Origin: Pegoplata infirma | Lineage: Eukaryota; Arthropoda; Insecta; Diptera; Anthomyiidae | Reading direction: 5' to 3' | Assembly: GCA_963921195.1 (NCBI GenBank) | Contig: CAWUER010000500.1 | Span: 62,001 to 126,000, forward strand | Length of the DNA: 64,000 bases | In this document: positions 33,680 through 45,656 of the stretch, piece by piece | Layout: the number at the start of each line of letters is the position of its first letter | How positions within the stretch are numbered: the first letter of the stretch is position 1 | Program-made: the position numbers and the translations under genes | Notes under the pieces: generated by a model | The model's database searches: none | What the model was told of the DNA's origin: nothing | What the model saw: only the letters and a program-made list of their open reading frames with translations

Positions 33680-35015
33680 CACCCAAAAAATTACATAGTT
33701 GATGATTACTATTTTTTCAACTATGTCATAGGTGAAATAGCCCCAACTATGTCATAGTTGATGTGACATAGTTGTTGCTGACTATGTGTCATTTTAATCT
33801 ACAAATTAACTATGAGAAAAGTTAATGACAACGATGTGTGTGATAAACATAGGTAAACAACTAGGCCCATAGTTAAATTTTTTATAAAATTTAATCATAG
33901 TAAATATTTACTATGTAATTTAATAAATAGTTAATTATATAAAAAATGTCTCAGAATCTAAAAATTTTTCTATAGAAACAATGTCTCAGAATCAGAGAAT
34001 TTTTCTTAGAAAAAATGCGTCTGAATTTTTCTATAGAAAAAAATATCATAGAAACTGGAAATTTTTCTGTTAGAAAAATGAATAAGAATCTGATAATTTA
34101 AAAAAAAAAATATATCAGAATCTAAGATTTGTTCTATCGAAAAAATGTCTCAGAATCAAAGCATTTTTCTATAGAAAAAATGTCTCAGAAGCTGAGAATT
34201 TTTCTTAGAAAAAATGTGTCAAAATTTTTCTATAGAAAAAATATGTCAGAATCTAAGAATTTTTTTACAAAAAAATGTTATAGAATCTAAAAATTGTTCT
34301 ATCGAAAAAATGTCTCAGAATCTAAGAATTTTTCTAAAAAAAAATAGATTAAAATCTTAAAATTTTTCTATAGAAAAAAAAAGCATCAGTCTGAGAATTT
34401 TTCTACAGATATTTTTCAGATTGTTAAACATTTTTTCAATAGAAAAATGATCAGAATCTACGACATTTTACTATAGAAAAATCCTCCGATTCAGTATTTT
34501 TCTCAGTACAAAAAGGCTCAGATTCTCTACCATTTTTTTCTATAAAAAATTTTCCGAATGTAAGACTTTTTTATGGAAATACTTAATGAGATTTTTAATT
34601 CAAAAAAACTTCGATTTCGTGACATCAAAGATCTTAATGGCTTCTTTATTTAATCTTAATCTTGATGATTCCATAAAGCTTCTTTAAATATTGACGACAT
34701 CTTTCTTGTCTTCTCGTAATCTGAAAAAAACAATTTCAACAATTCTCTACTTTTTACATATTTAGTTAAACAATACCTTTTTTCCCCAAATTTATTTCAA
34801 ATCGTTAATATTCAGCAACATTATTAAAAAAAAAAACAAATAAAATTTGATGTTTATTTTTTTATTGATTTTCAAATTATTGTCAAAAAAAATGTAAATA
34901 GTATTAAATAACTGAAACCATAGTTGTTATTGATTATCAATAGTTAATTTAAAATTTCTTAAAATTAACTATGGATTTTGTTAACTACTTATGCCACTAC
35001 GTAATTTTTTGGGTG
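33680..35015. mobile_element. TA-flanked CACCCAAAAAATTAC-ended element with TCTCAG array
   Basis: The ends are CACCCAAAAAATTACATAGT and the inverse with CACCCAAAAAATTACGTAGT, with TA at 33678-33679 and 35016-35017. The sister copy of the host element (52015-53680) lacks it at the corresponding point (near 52710), giving a near-empty site. The subterminal motif is AACTATGNCATAGTTG. The interior is the third TCTCAG minisatellite. Confidence 0.8.
33945..34570. repeat. TCTCAG minisatellite, third array
   Basis: About 16 degenerate units of roughly 38 bp, with AAAATGTCTCAGAATCTAAG and AATTTTTCTATAGAAAAAAT text. The core is the same as in 5585-6285 and 12535-13270. Confidence 0.8.
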
Positions 35016-36834
35016 TAGTTTTTTTTGTATTTTTACCAATTTTTTTTTGGTAATTTTACCATATTTTTTTTTAATTTGGCACCTAAAATGTCAATAAAAC
35101 GCTGCCAATTATGAAAAATTAAAAATTTTCCGATTTTTTAAAAATACTTGTGAAAATAATTAAAAATTCAAAAAAAAAAAGTTATTTTTTGACTAATTTT
35201 TCCTGCAAATATAAGAAATTTCTTGTGTAGCCTCCTTCGCAATTCTCATATGTTCTACTTAAGAAAAACGAAATGTCGAAAAAATAAAAAAGTGCAGTGT
35301 TATACTTTAAAAAGTTTGTTAAAAGTGTTCAAGTGAAAAAAAAATCATTTCAGGTTGTTGAAGTGCTACTCCAGCTGCCGAAGAAAGAAAAATGAGATGC
35401 ACCAATGGAAAAAAACCTTTAAATTTACAAAACAAATATGTAAATAAACCAAATTTTTTGTAAATTTACAAAACAAATATGAAAATTTAAAAAACATAAT
35501 TGTATACTTACAGAAAAAAGCTGTAATTTTACAAAAATTAAATAGAAAATACGAAAACAATATTGTAAATTTACAAATTAATTGGTTTAACTTCTGTTTT
35601 ACGGCAAAAAAATAAGAAAAATGGTATAATTACAATAAAAATTGTAAATTTACCACTTTTTATTGTAAATATACAAGTTTTTTGCCATAAAAAACAGTAG
35701 TTTAACCAAACAATTTACAATTTTTTTTGTAAATTTTATTTTTTTTTTGCAAATTTACAATTTTTATGGTAAATATACGTGTTTTTTTATATTTTTTTGT
35801 GGTAAAACAGTAGTTTAACCAAATAATTTGTTAATCTACAATTTATTTTTTTCATTTTCTATTTTTGCTTTGTAAATAACAACCATTTTCTGCAAGTTTA
35901 CAATTTTGTTTTGTAAATTTACCAAATTTTTTGTAAATTTCCAAAAAAATGTTCACACCGAAGTTAGTATTTTACAAAAAAAAATTGTAAATTTACATTT
36001 TCTTTTGTTGAATCAATTTACAAATTATCCCCGTAACATTACGGGGATTCTTGCTAGTACATATTTTACAAAACCTGCCCCGTAAATTCACGGGGATTTT
36101 ATGTCATTTTACAAACTTTTTTTTTTTAGTGTAAGCGTGTTTTGTATTCAATAATTACCATTCCGAATTTCAAAGGAATCGGACCAGTTATTCTTGTAGC
36201 CCCCATACAAACCACCTTCCCGATATTCACATAAATCTCTCAAATTTCATGAAAATTGAAAATATTATTATTTTAAATTTTTTTAAAATTACACTCAAAA
36301 TATTTCTACAGTAAAAGGTTTAGTAAGTGATTTTGTACCAAAATTTACTAATTAGTTACTAATTTTTGTATCTTCAAAGTACTAAAATTATTAATTTTTA
36401 CTGGTTTTAACTAATATTAGTAAAACATTTTAGTATTGGTTACCAATTCCTGCACTAGGTCCTTTTGGACTAAAATTTAGTTAAACCATTTTTGGACTTG
36501 GGCCCCATACTAAAATTTCGCCCGATATTCAGCTAAATAGAAGCCTTTTTCACTCAAATTTGGTTTGTGAGTGTTTTTTACATGTGGCAAAACAATCATA
36601 CAATCGGTCCATGTTTGAACTTGGGACATATTTTCTGGGAAACTCTGGTGTAGGGTATTGTATGGTCGGTCTTGACCGACTATAATTTTCTTACTTGATT
36701 TTTTTTTGAACAGCGTTTTTTAAAATATTTGTAGTTATTTTTTTAAAAAACTTACGTGATTTTTTCCCAACAAAAAAAATTTAATTTTTGTAATTTCTCC
36801 ATAAAGATTTCTCTTATTTTAGATACATCAAATA

Positions 36835-37170
36835 AGAGTATGTTGGACTGTGACGAACATTTATACAGCCATTATCCGATTTAAGATATATCTAAAAAGG
36901 TGGGCGTAAAAGTGGGTGTGGTAATTTTTTTTATTCCGTTAAAGCCTAAGTTGGACTATTACGAAAGTTAAAAAAAAAAAAAATAATTCAAATCCGTCCA
37001 GCTGTTTTCCGATTTGAGATATATCGTAAAAAGTGACCGTAAAGTGGGCGTGGTAGTTTTTTTTTCATAAAACCCTAAGTTAGACTATTAGGAACATTGA
37101 AAAAAAAAATCTTTCATATCGGTCCAGCCGTTTTCAAGTGATGCGATTACCAACGAACGACATTTGATTT
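36835..37170 (+). repeat. Tandem about 115-bp units, probable retroelement 3' tail
   Basis: Three diverged units share GTTGGACTATTACGAAAG, CCGTCCAGC.GTTTTCCGATTT, GATATATC.TAAAAAG and AAAGTGGGCGTGGTA. The block ends ACCAACGAACGACATTTGAT followed by an AT-rich tail. Such repeated 3' ends occur in RTE/CR1-like elements of flies; that placement is inference. Confidence 0.45.
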
Positions 37171-37865
37171 TTATTTATATATTGTAGATAGATTTTTAAG
37201 AAAATAATGTGCCAACCTACATGATTCAGATTTTGTTTTCAAAATATACAAACGTATTATTTCGAGTGTATTTATAAAGTTATTCTTAATAGTACTAAGA
37301 ATTCATAAAACGTTTGATCTTCAGGTAGTTTTACCTTGGTAATGGATTAAGATTTACAAAATATTTATTCGATACACAACAAACAAATACAAAATTCTTA
37401 AGGTTCAAAATACAAAATTTCTTAAAAATAAACATAATAATAAAGCGAACAGCAAGCCGAGATGAATATAAAGCAATCTTTCAAAAATATAAAATTCTTT
37501 ATTTAAACGAAAGTGTAACCCAAATGGAATTTTTTGTTAAGTTCCTGCTAAACAGGAAGTTCCTCCACTCATTTCTTTATATAGAGTGAATATTTAGTAA
37601 AAATATTCTTTAAACGGAACACGGTTAAGTATCGGATTCTTTGTGTAACAGCAGGTAGTTTTAAAACAATATTGATATTTTTATTATTGTTATTTGTAAA
37701 ATTTCCAATCATAAGAAAAATATTTAAAAACACATGTTTTGGTAAACAGATTTCAATACATACACAGAGGGAAAAGATAATAGTCAAATCAAAAATTTTC
37801 GTACTCATTTTTAAAAATGTAAATTTTTTTAAAACAATTTTAAAAATGAAGTTGAATTTAAAATT
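37171..37865. other. AT-rich intergenic, nothing recognised
   Basis: The overlapping 79- and 88-residue frames here lie on opposite strands and are low complexity. Neither has a domain. Confidence 0.5.
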
Positions 37866-38028
37866 ATTTTTTTTTATTAAGAATTACCTTATAATTACAA
37901 ATCATTTACTGGTAACAATGACATTCGTCTCGTTGTAGCGAAACATACCAAGGGCTCTGGTGGGAATCGAACCCACGACTCCCAGACTAATAGGCTAGCA
38001 CGCTACCAACTAGCCTACTGTGGCGCCT
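37866..38028 (-). mobile_element. tRNA-derived SINE, copy 1 (163 bp)
   Basis: Read on the minus strand, the head has an A-box-like TAGTTGGTAGCG and a B-box GGTTCGATTCC, the RNA polymerase III internal promoter. A body contains CAACGAGACGA and an AT-rich tail follows. The target duplication AATTTAAAATT is exact on both sides (37855-37865, 38029-38039). The second copy lies at 50836-51058. The head does not fold into a full tRNA cloverleaf, so I do not call it a functional tRNA gene. Confidence 0.9.
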
Positions 38029-38312
38029 AATTTAAAATTCAAATTATATATTCTTAAATTAAGTATGCTAGAACTTCATTTTACGAAGGCTTCATAACGA
38101 AAATTATCATTTTGATCATAAATCATTTTTAATACGAGTTTTTATCAATTTCAACAATGTCGGTTAAAAAAGCTTTTGTAAAAAGTTACAAAAGTATATT
38201 AGTGAAAACAAAGCCAATATTTTTAATAAGTGGAGATTAATTTGGAGTACCTGATACCTTGAGGGGACCAACAAAATTAAAAAGAAAAACTCGGAAAATC
38301 TTGATATAATAA

Positions 38313-39599
38313 CACTGTGCTGCAGTGAAAAAATACTTCTAATGTGACATAGTATAGGTTGTTGGTCTTGTTGAGTAGATCACAAAAATGCCCATTAAAC
38401 TTGCCAGATACCCTCAAATTTTAGAGTTATTGTCAAAAAACGTTTTTTTGGGACTTTTCTCACTAAACCTTTTGTAATTCAGAAAATTTTCAACCGATTT
38501 TAAATTTTTTAACTGTTTTTGATAGAAAAAGGATGGTGCTTTCCATGTCTGTGAATTGGTCTACACATATAAGACAGATATTTATTGATTTTTTCTATAA
38601 AATCTAATTTTTTTGTTATTTTTTGGAAATTTTTCGAGTTTATCGATTTTTTTCTGCTATAGTTCGTTTAACAACCTTTATATTTATAAACATATTTTTA
38701 AAGAAAATTTGATTCTGAATACGATAAGCTTTATCCTGAAGAAATCGGATAACAATTGTCAGAGTTGTGATAATTTTTCTAAAAAAGATAATAAAGATTT
38801 TGCAGGAAATCGCCGTTCAGATATCCCAGGCAAAAAAAAATATTTTATCATAAGAGGTCATGTACAATATTTTTAAAAGTTTTTGGCGCTCTGAATCCGA
38901 ATCTTGCCTTTAAATTGCTCTATCTCGTCAGGTTTTTGAGATATTTCACATAAACTGATATATCAAGAACTTAGTAAGATAGCGCAATTTCAAGGTCAAA
39001 TTCGAATTCAGGAGGCCAAAAACCTTTAAAATAATGATACGTGACCTCTTAGTATGTTCGGTTATTTTTTTTTTTTTTGGGTTATCCGAACGGCAATTTC
39101 AAGCAAAATCTTAATTTTCTTTTTTAGAAAAATTACCACAACTCTGTCAATTGTTATCCGATTTTTTTGACATAAAGCTCATCGTATTCACAATTAAATT
39201 TTTTTAAAGAATACGTTTATAAATATAAATGGTATTAAACGAACTATAACAGAAAAAAATCGATAAACTCAAAAAATTTTCAAAAAATAACAAAAAATTA
39301 GATATTGTTGAAAAAATCAACACATATCTTTTTTATATGTATAGACTAAATCACACACATGAAAAGCCCTATCCTTTTACTATCCAAAACAGTTGAAAAA
39401 TTGAAAATCGGTTGAAAAATGTTTAAGTTACACGTGGTTTAGTGAGAAAAGTCCCAAAAAATCGTTTTTTGGCAATAACTTCAAAATTTGAGGGTGTCTG
39501 GCAAGTTTGATGGGCATTTTTGTGATCTTTTCGACGAGACCTACAACCTTAACTACCTTATTTTAAAAGTATATTTGATTTTGTGTTTTTAGCACAGTG
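38313..39599. mobile_element. CACTG-ended foldback element, copy B
   Basis: The ends are CACTGTGCTGCAGTG and AGCACAGTG. TAA is exact on both sides (38310-38312, 39600-39602). It is about 90% alike to copy A (8678-9930) by eye and has the same mirrored halves. Open frames inside (38613-38876) are mirrored non-coding text. Confidence 0.85.
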
Positions 39600-39649
39600 T
39601 AATATATATAACGGTTCATTGTTTGTATTAAAAAAAATAGTTCATTTAT

Positions 39650-40030
39650 ATTTTTGAGTAGGTTTTTTCTAGCTCGAGGTAATTTTTTTTTGTCGTTTGA
39701 CTGTCGTGATCAAATTAGGAGATTACAATTTGCTTCTTCTAATTCTAAATGAGTGTCGAGTTAAATACGTCTTAATATTTTTGTTTGTAAATTGCATATG
39801 TTACTTGTTGAAAAGGTTTTTATATTTGCTTAATAGTCTTGACAATGGAATCTGAAAAATTCCGAAACACATGTTGGCAAGGTCTTGCAAAAATGAGCAA
39901 CATAAATAAATTTAAAACAGAAAAATAATTTTGTTGGAAATTATTTTGTGGGAATATTATAGTTTTAATTAGTAAAGGAAATAATGACCTCGAGCTAGCG
40001 TAAACCTACTAAAAATATAATTTTCTAAAG
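39650..40030. repeat. TCTAGCTCGAGG inverted-repeat element
   Basis: The left end GTAGGTTTTTTCTAGCTCGA and the right end TCGAGCTAGCGTAAACCTAC are inverted. The right side also shares AAAGGAAATAATGACC and AATATAATTTTCTAAAGGTC with the 7298-7482 hairpin family. The interior is not mirrored, so this is a longer relative or an interrupted copy. Confidence 0.55.
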
Positions 40031-41239
40031 GTCAAATAAACAATTTTTATTATTTTTTAATAAAAAATTATCAGAATTTGAACAAAACAGTTAATTTATT
40101 TATATTTTTTTAAACAAAATCTTTCAAGAATTATTTAAACGTAATCTATTAAGAGTCATTTTAACATTGAAAATTAATAATTCTAAATTAAACATGGCTA
40201 TCATTTTAATTTGATTATGGTCCCCTTTGATTTGAAAATAAAAACATTTTAAAATCAATGTTATTTCATTTTTAAAATGTTGTTTGTTCTCAAGTCATAT
40301 TTAAAATGACTATGAATATTTTCAAATTAAGAAGAAACAAACTTTGTTAATAGTTGACTTTTGTCACTGTTTAATTTTTAAAAGGAGATTGTTTTTGCTT
40401 GATTTGAACATTTTTTTCTTAGTGTACTTAAAAAATTCCATCTTTAGTTTACAAATTTCAAACATTTTAAGGCACAATTTTTGTGTTTTGTGTAAAGATC
40501 ATAAAATTGAAATTTCTCTTCTTAAAAAAAATAAAAGCGTTTCAAATTTCAGGGTTATAAGAGATAATTATATGCAAAGTATTAGTATCTAACCACCATG
40601 TGTTTAAGTAGTACTACATAGGTTTTTTAAAATCATTATAAAAAAGGTTATCTATCTTCAAATTTATGGAATTTTTAAAGTTTATTGACTCTATAATCAA
40701 TATATTATTGTACTATGTATACAAGTATTGACACGAAATACTTATAAATATTACGAATAATCAGTTATTGAAATTTAAGATTTATTTTTATTAAAATCAA
40801 TTTTTATTGCTGACTAAAATATCATAAATACCCGTTGTTGCTGTACAAACAAAAGTATCATATTTATAAGTTTCGAATTTAAAATAATAATAGATACAAA
40901 TATTGGATTATTTTAATGTACTTTATTTATTTCAAACTTTTTTTAGTGATGACATTTATTCATTTTGAATTCAATTATAAAAAGTTTTGAAAATTGACTA
41001 CATCATTTACAAAACTTATTGGCCTCTATGGATATCATTCCCAAAACTTTTTGTTTTTGGAATTGTCGTCATCCTTACTAACCTAACAAAACTTAATCAA
41101 ATGAAGAAAATAATTAACGAAACGTCCGTCTGCTTGTACTTTTATTTGCTTCATATGGAGATGAATGTAGGTACGACTGCCAAATGTGTATACGTATATA
41201 ATTCTCTATTAAGATTAAGCCGACATGCGTTTTTCTAGT
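40031..41239. other. AT-rich intergenic, nothing recognised
   Basis: The open frames at 40344-40592 and 40987-41238 have slightly better composition than their surroundings. They show no domain and no start context that I can support. Confidence 0.45.
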
Positions 41240-42118
41240 TGGCGGTATTCCTCCTTGTTCTGTTTTTTTTTTATATCAGATTAAGGCCCATTGCGGTTCC
41301 CTTAATTGTTATTTCCCTACTTCCTCTTTGATACAGCTTCTTAAACCACCCAGACTCCCTATGAGACACTGTTTAGGCATTTCAGGTCATCGAAAAATCT
41401 TTGCCCCAAATGCTTAAGGCGGCGCTTCATTAGACCCGGACATTTACACAACACTTACTCCTCCACTACCCCACAACTCATGGAATAGTTCGGTCATTTG
41501 ACCTATTAAGCGTCCGTTTGCCAAAGGTAAGAAGACTTTCTTCCCTCTTAGAATTTGTCAGTGATATCCTGCACGTAGTCAGTAATATCCACCTATCCTT
41601 CATTCTATTCTCAGATATCCTATCAATTTAGGTTGTCAATTCCACCAAAGGAACCGAGATGACAGATTAAATATATTTCCCCGCCGGCTCAGAGCTATTT
41701 CTCGCACATTCATCAGCCAACACTATGTCAAGGTAGCCGGATTAGCTTCACTTTGTGTTGACTGATTCAACAAAGGGGTTGTATGCAGTTCCTAACGATT
41801 CCCGATTTTACAGTGTTTGATTATAAGGCATTCAGATCTGCAAGACTGTCCACGAAAATGTTAATAGCGGAAGGACGTAGGTCCCTTGTCATAATCCTCT
41901 GGCCGACTTTATCAATTGAAAGTTCCTTAGCCTGGAAAACACTACACTTGTCCGGAAGTCTCAATGACGCCCAGATTTCAAGGCATTTAGAATATACTAC
42001 CGAACCCGTACCCATTTCCATCTTTTACGCCAAGTTTTCCCTAGTGGGTACTTTGAAATCGAAGATTCCGTCATATTTCGTCTGCGGTGAGATATGGTCG
42101 GTTTTCTGTTCCAGTTAC
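41240..42118 (-). pseudogene. Non-LTR retrotransposon relic: RNase H domain and C-terminus
   Basis: This is a local island of higher GC. On the minus strand the text reads S-K-M-E-M-G-T-G-S, L-R-L-P-D-K-C-S-V-F-Q-A-K-E-L and I-N-I-F-V-D-S-L-A-D-L-N-A-L (about 42030-41820). That is the order of catalytic D, E and D segments of a retroelement RNase H, although the first D codon region is damaged. Further downstream, E-M-P-K-Q-C-L-I-G-S-L-G-G-L-R resembles the C-terminal tail of I/R1/LOA-type ORF2s. Stops and frameshifts are frequent and the 5' side is cut by the repeat at 42119. Only the last third of ORF2 is represented. Clade is uncertain. Confidence 0.75.
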
Positions 42119-42819
42119 ATTTACTAAAAAAACTTCATCGTATTTCTCTTCATAGAATTGAGGAAGTGTGCTTCTTACAATTTAGTTAATAATTCTTAGA
42201 ATTTAGTAAATAACTTTTTAGAATTTAGTTAAAAATTCAAAATGGCGATATCTCAAAATCTAAGCGAGATAGAGTGAATTTTCAAAAGAAAGTACTGTAA
42301 ACTTTAGTCCGTTTCGCTCTACCTTGCTTAGTTTTGGGATACGGTAATAAGGTGCCTGTTAGGGTCTTGAAAATCTTAAAAACTGGATAACTCAAAAAAC
42401 TATAAGTCTGAGGGCTTTCGGGTATTTTGCGACAATGCTCTACGAGCAAAGGGCTACAAAAATGCTGTTGGAGCTTTTATTCAAAATAAGGGGCTCAGGA
42501 CCCCGACAAATATGTAGAATAGCCCTTAAAGGACCAAACGCGGTCTTGAGTCAACTGTGTTTGGAGTCATGGGGTCCGAACCCATGGGTCCAGGGTCTGG
42601 ACCCAATCTAGTCCTAAGATGTGAATGAAGTAAAGTGTAATATAATTTTTCCCATTTTCTAGATAAAATTGGTGTAAAATTAAATAAATTTGTTTTCCTT
42701 AATTTTGGGGAAAATATGAACTAAAGCCAATAAAAAAATCTTTTTAGCCAAATTATTCCCTCTTTTGCTCAATATTTAGTTCATTTTCTCAGTTTTTAGT
42801 CCACTTTTTTTAATGTACC
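42119..42819. repeat. Element with TTAGAATTTAGT units, copy 2
   Basis: Starts ACTAAAAAAACTTC and ends CTTTTTTTAATGTAC. It shares ATTGAGGAAGNGTACTTCTTA-type text, CCAATCTAGTCCTAA and CCCATTTTCTAG with copy 1 (30480-32395). The middle (42240-42540) has CGATATCTCAAAATCTAAGC text of unknown origin. Confidence 0.55.
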
Positions 42820-44198
42820 TTCATTCAGAGGGTAAAAACGGATTATCCATCTGTGCATTATGTTTAATATTTTATACTTTATTAGTTAGTAAATGTTTTG
42901 CTGGGATATTCATGTTATTTAATTTATCGCTTTTTAAAGGGCTGCCACCTTTTGGAAAATATAAATTGGTCAGAGTGCGCGCCTAAAAGTTCGCTTTCGA
43001 ATGAAACCGACCAGGTATACTATTGTGACATCAATATTAAGTACGTAATCCTCAACAAAACTAAAAAAGGGTTTTTTTGACCCCCGCATAACCCTTTGAA
43101 AATGTATTGAGGCCAATAAGCTCAGATCGGATCGATCTTATACCTTCTTATTTATCTTGTGCAAATTTCAAAGAAATCAGGTAGGTTTACTTGGACGACT
43201 GTTCTAAGATTACAAGAAAACCAAGCGTTAGAATTATATTTGGATGGTGGAATCGAATTCAGGAGATCAAAATACACGATGATTAGTGGGTCTGGGTTTC
43301 TGCTCTTTTTTTGCTGTGTTATATTTTTATAATTTAGCACGCTTATATATTCATTGTGTAAACATTTTTAAAACAGAATTGTAAATTTACAAGTAAAAGT
43401 TGTAAATTTAAAAGAAAGTTATGTAAATTTACAAAAAAAAAAAACAATAATTTTGAATTATTTTTTTTTTTTGTAAAATTGCCTTTATATTTGGAATACA
43501 CTTACGAAAACAAACTCGTTAAATAACCAATAAAACTGTAAATTTCGAAAGGTTAAAGTAAAACGACCAGTGCAGAAATTCCTGGCCGGAAAACTCTTGA
43601 TGAACCACTAATTAAAAATCTTGCTTCTTGTAACTGACTTCAGTGAAAAAGTCGTTTAAGGAACAACCTATGTATATGATATTTCTAGACAGTCTGTGAC
43701 TTCTTTTAATTATGATTATCATATTTTTTTGTTTTTGTTGGTTTTTATTACAAAATTTCTTGTTTTATGCGTTTTTTGTTCATATTTTCGTACTAAACTA
43801 TCGACATTTGACCAAAACCATAAAAAAAAGATGACACAACTGGTTTTTTAGTTTGAAAAAAAGGAAATATGTACTAAGAAAAAAACATTTAACAGCTGCA
43901 ATTTTTTTGTTATTTTTTGTATATATTTCTCTTTAAGAAAAGCGGAAGACAGGCTTCGTTAAAGGTTTTGCAATACATAAAAAAATTAAAAAAAATAAAT
44001 AAAACAAAAAAAAAAACAGAACTTAAAAATACCAGTTATTAAAATACGTTTAACTGAAAGTACACAATAGAATCGGCGGAAAAAGTCGTTCAGGCAATTG
44101 TGGAAAGTTCGTGGAAAAAATTTTCGTGGAAACTTTTTTTTAAGTGGCTTACTTAACTAAGATAAAATACCAACCAACGACAATTTTTTTTAAATAAA
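42820..44198. other. AT-rich intergenic with decayed repeat pieces
   Basis: No gene seen. 43380-43430 has GTAAATTTACAAGTAAAAGT text related to the TA-flanked CACTCAAAA family. Confidence 0.45.
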
Positions 44199-44488
44199 TT
44201 TATCAGTAGGGCAAGTACTTTTATGCATCTAATAAACGTAAGTATGTGCCTATAATATGCGTCTAAATCTGCAAAATATGCACTAAAAACTTCAAAAATA
44301 TGCATCTAAAAATTATTGTTTTTACTAAAAAAAAATTATTTTTCCACATAACCTCGACAATTCTTAAAAATAGTTTTTTGAGTGGAAACAATTTTTAATT
44401 ATTAAAATATTTTTTTTACTTGAGAAGTTTTTTCTTTGAGTCACTGAATATTTCTAAAGTAAAACATTTTATAACAAAATACAGTCAA

Positions 44489-45656
44489 ACTCGGTTATAA
44501 CGAACTCGGTTATAACGAACTAGTTCTAAAGTCCCGACGTTTAGGCATCAATTTTCACACAAAATACTTATTTTATAACGAACTCGGTTATAACGAATCC
44601 TCGGTTAAAACAAACAGCTTATCATGGTTCCACGAACACAAGTTTATATATGGGGGTTTTCGTGTCAACTGACACAACTTTTGAAACCGATGTCTTCCGA
44701 TCGGGATGAAATTTGCACCAAGGTTAGTCCTATTGGATAGTAGTTCAGACACAATTTTTCAACGAGATCGGTCAAGAACTCTCTGAGTTAGAGGGGGTCG
44801 CAATTTGACATTTTGGCCAAAGAGGTGTTGATTCTCATCCATGTACCTTCTTACCTATTGTTTTTAGCAAAATGTGTCCCAAAGAGCTTAGATAGCTATT
44901 TCTTCAGTCTTTCGAAAAAAAATATAAAAAAAATAAAAAAAAAATTTTTGATTTTTTTTCTTAAAAATCCAAAACTTTTTTGACTTTTTCCTCAAATTGG
45001 GCCCTTTTTTTTTTTTTTTTTTGATTCAAAAGAAAGCTTAGGTGATTTCCTTTACGAGCTGTTATAACGAACTCGGTTATAACGAATTCTCGGTTATAAC
45101 GAACTAGTTCTAAAGTCCCGACGTTTAGGCATCAATTTTCACACAAAATACTTATTTTATAACGAACTCGGTTATAACGAATCCTCGGTTAAAACAAACA
45201 GCTTATCATGGTTCCACGAACACAAGTTTATATATGGGGGTTTTCGTGTCAATTGACACAACTTTTGAAACCGATGTCTTCCGATCGGGATGAAATTTGC
45301 ACCAAGGTTAGTCCTATTGGATAGTAGTTCAGACACAATTTTTCAACGAGATCGGTCAAGAACTCTCTGAGTTAGAGGGGGTCGCAATTTGACATTTTGG
45401 CCAAAGAGGTGTTGATTCTCATCCATGTACCTTCTTACCTATTGTTTTTAGCAAAATGTGTCCCAAAGAGCTTAGATAGCTATTTCTTCAGTCTTTCGAA
45501 AAAAAATATAAAAAAAATAAAAAAAAAATTTTTGATTTTTTTTCTTAAAAATCCAAAATTTTTTGACTTTTTCCTCAAATTGGGCCCTTTTTTTTTTTTT
45601 TTTTTTTGATTCAAAAGAAAGCTTATGTGATTTCCTTTACGAGCTGTGGGGTCGCT
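44489..45656 (+). repeat. 584-bp tandem duplication
   Basis: TAGTTCTAAAGTCCCGACGT occurs at 44521 and 45105. The two copies stay aligned through GTTCCACGAACACAAG, ACCGATGTCTTCCGATCGGG and a poly-T run to TTTCCTTTACGAGCTGT, with only a few differences. The right arm of the element has only one inverted copy, so the duplication is recent and one-sided. Confidence 0.9.

Larger units (their letters stand above)
32987..36131. mobile_element. TA-flanked CACTCAAAAAAA-ended element, copy 1
   Basis: The terminal repeats are CACTCAAAAAAA(n)GTTTGTAAAAT and the inverse, with TA on each side (32985-32986, 36132-36133). The DINE consensus closes up across it, which confirms the boundaries. The interior is full of TTTGTAAATTTACAAA motifs and two CCCCGTAA...TTACGGGG hairpins near the right end. 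A TA duplication points to the Tc1/mariner superfamily. There is no transposase. About 1.3 kb of it is a younger nested insertion. Confidence 0.85.
32601..36697 (+). mobile_element. DINE-1/mini-me-like copy hosting nested TA elements
   Basis: The start (ACACCCTACACCACTCTGTG), a GTCC/GTCT tract (32741-32763) and GGTATCCTTTCGAAATTTGG are followed by a TA-flanked insertion (32987-36131). DINE sequence then resumes, with the 3' hairpin GTCGGTC-TT-GACCGAC and the end TTTTCTTACTTG at 36697. A further short insertion-like block lies at about 36290-36480. Confidence 0.85.

Noticed and set aside
37959..38028. tRNA gene on the minus strand (also 50990-51058)
   Set aside because: A and B boxes are present, but the anticodon and acceptor stems do not pair properly. 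Both copies lie at the head of a repeat with exact target duplications, so they are SINE heads.
43076..43110. Stray 177-bp satellite unit (CCCCCGCATAACCCTTT)
   Set aside because: Only about 17 bases resemble the satellite and the sequences on either side do not align.
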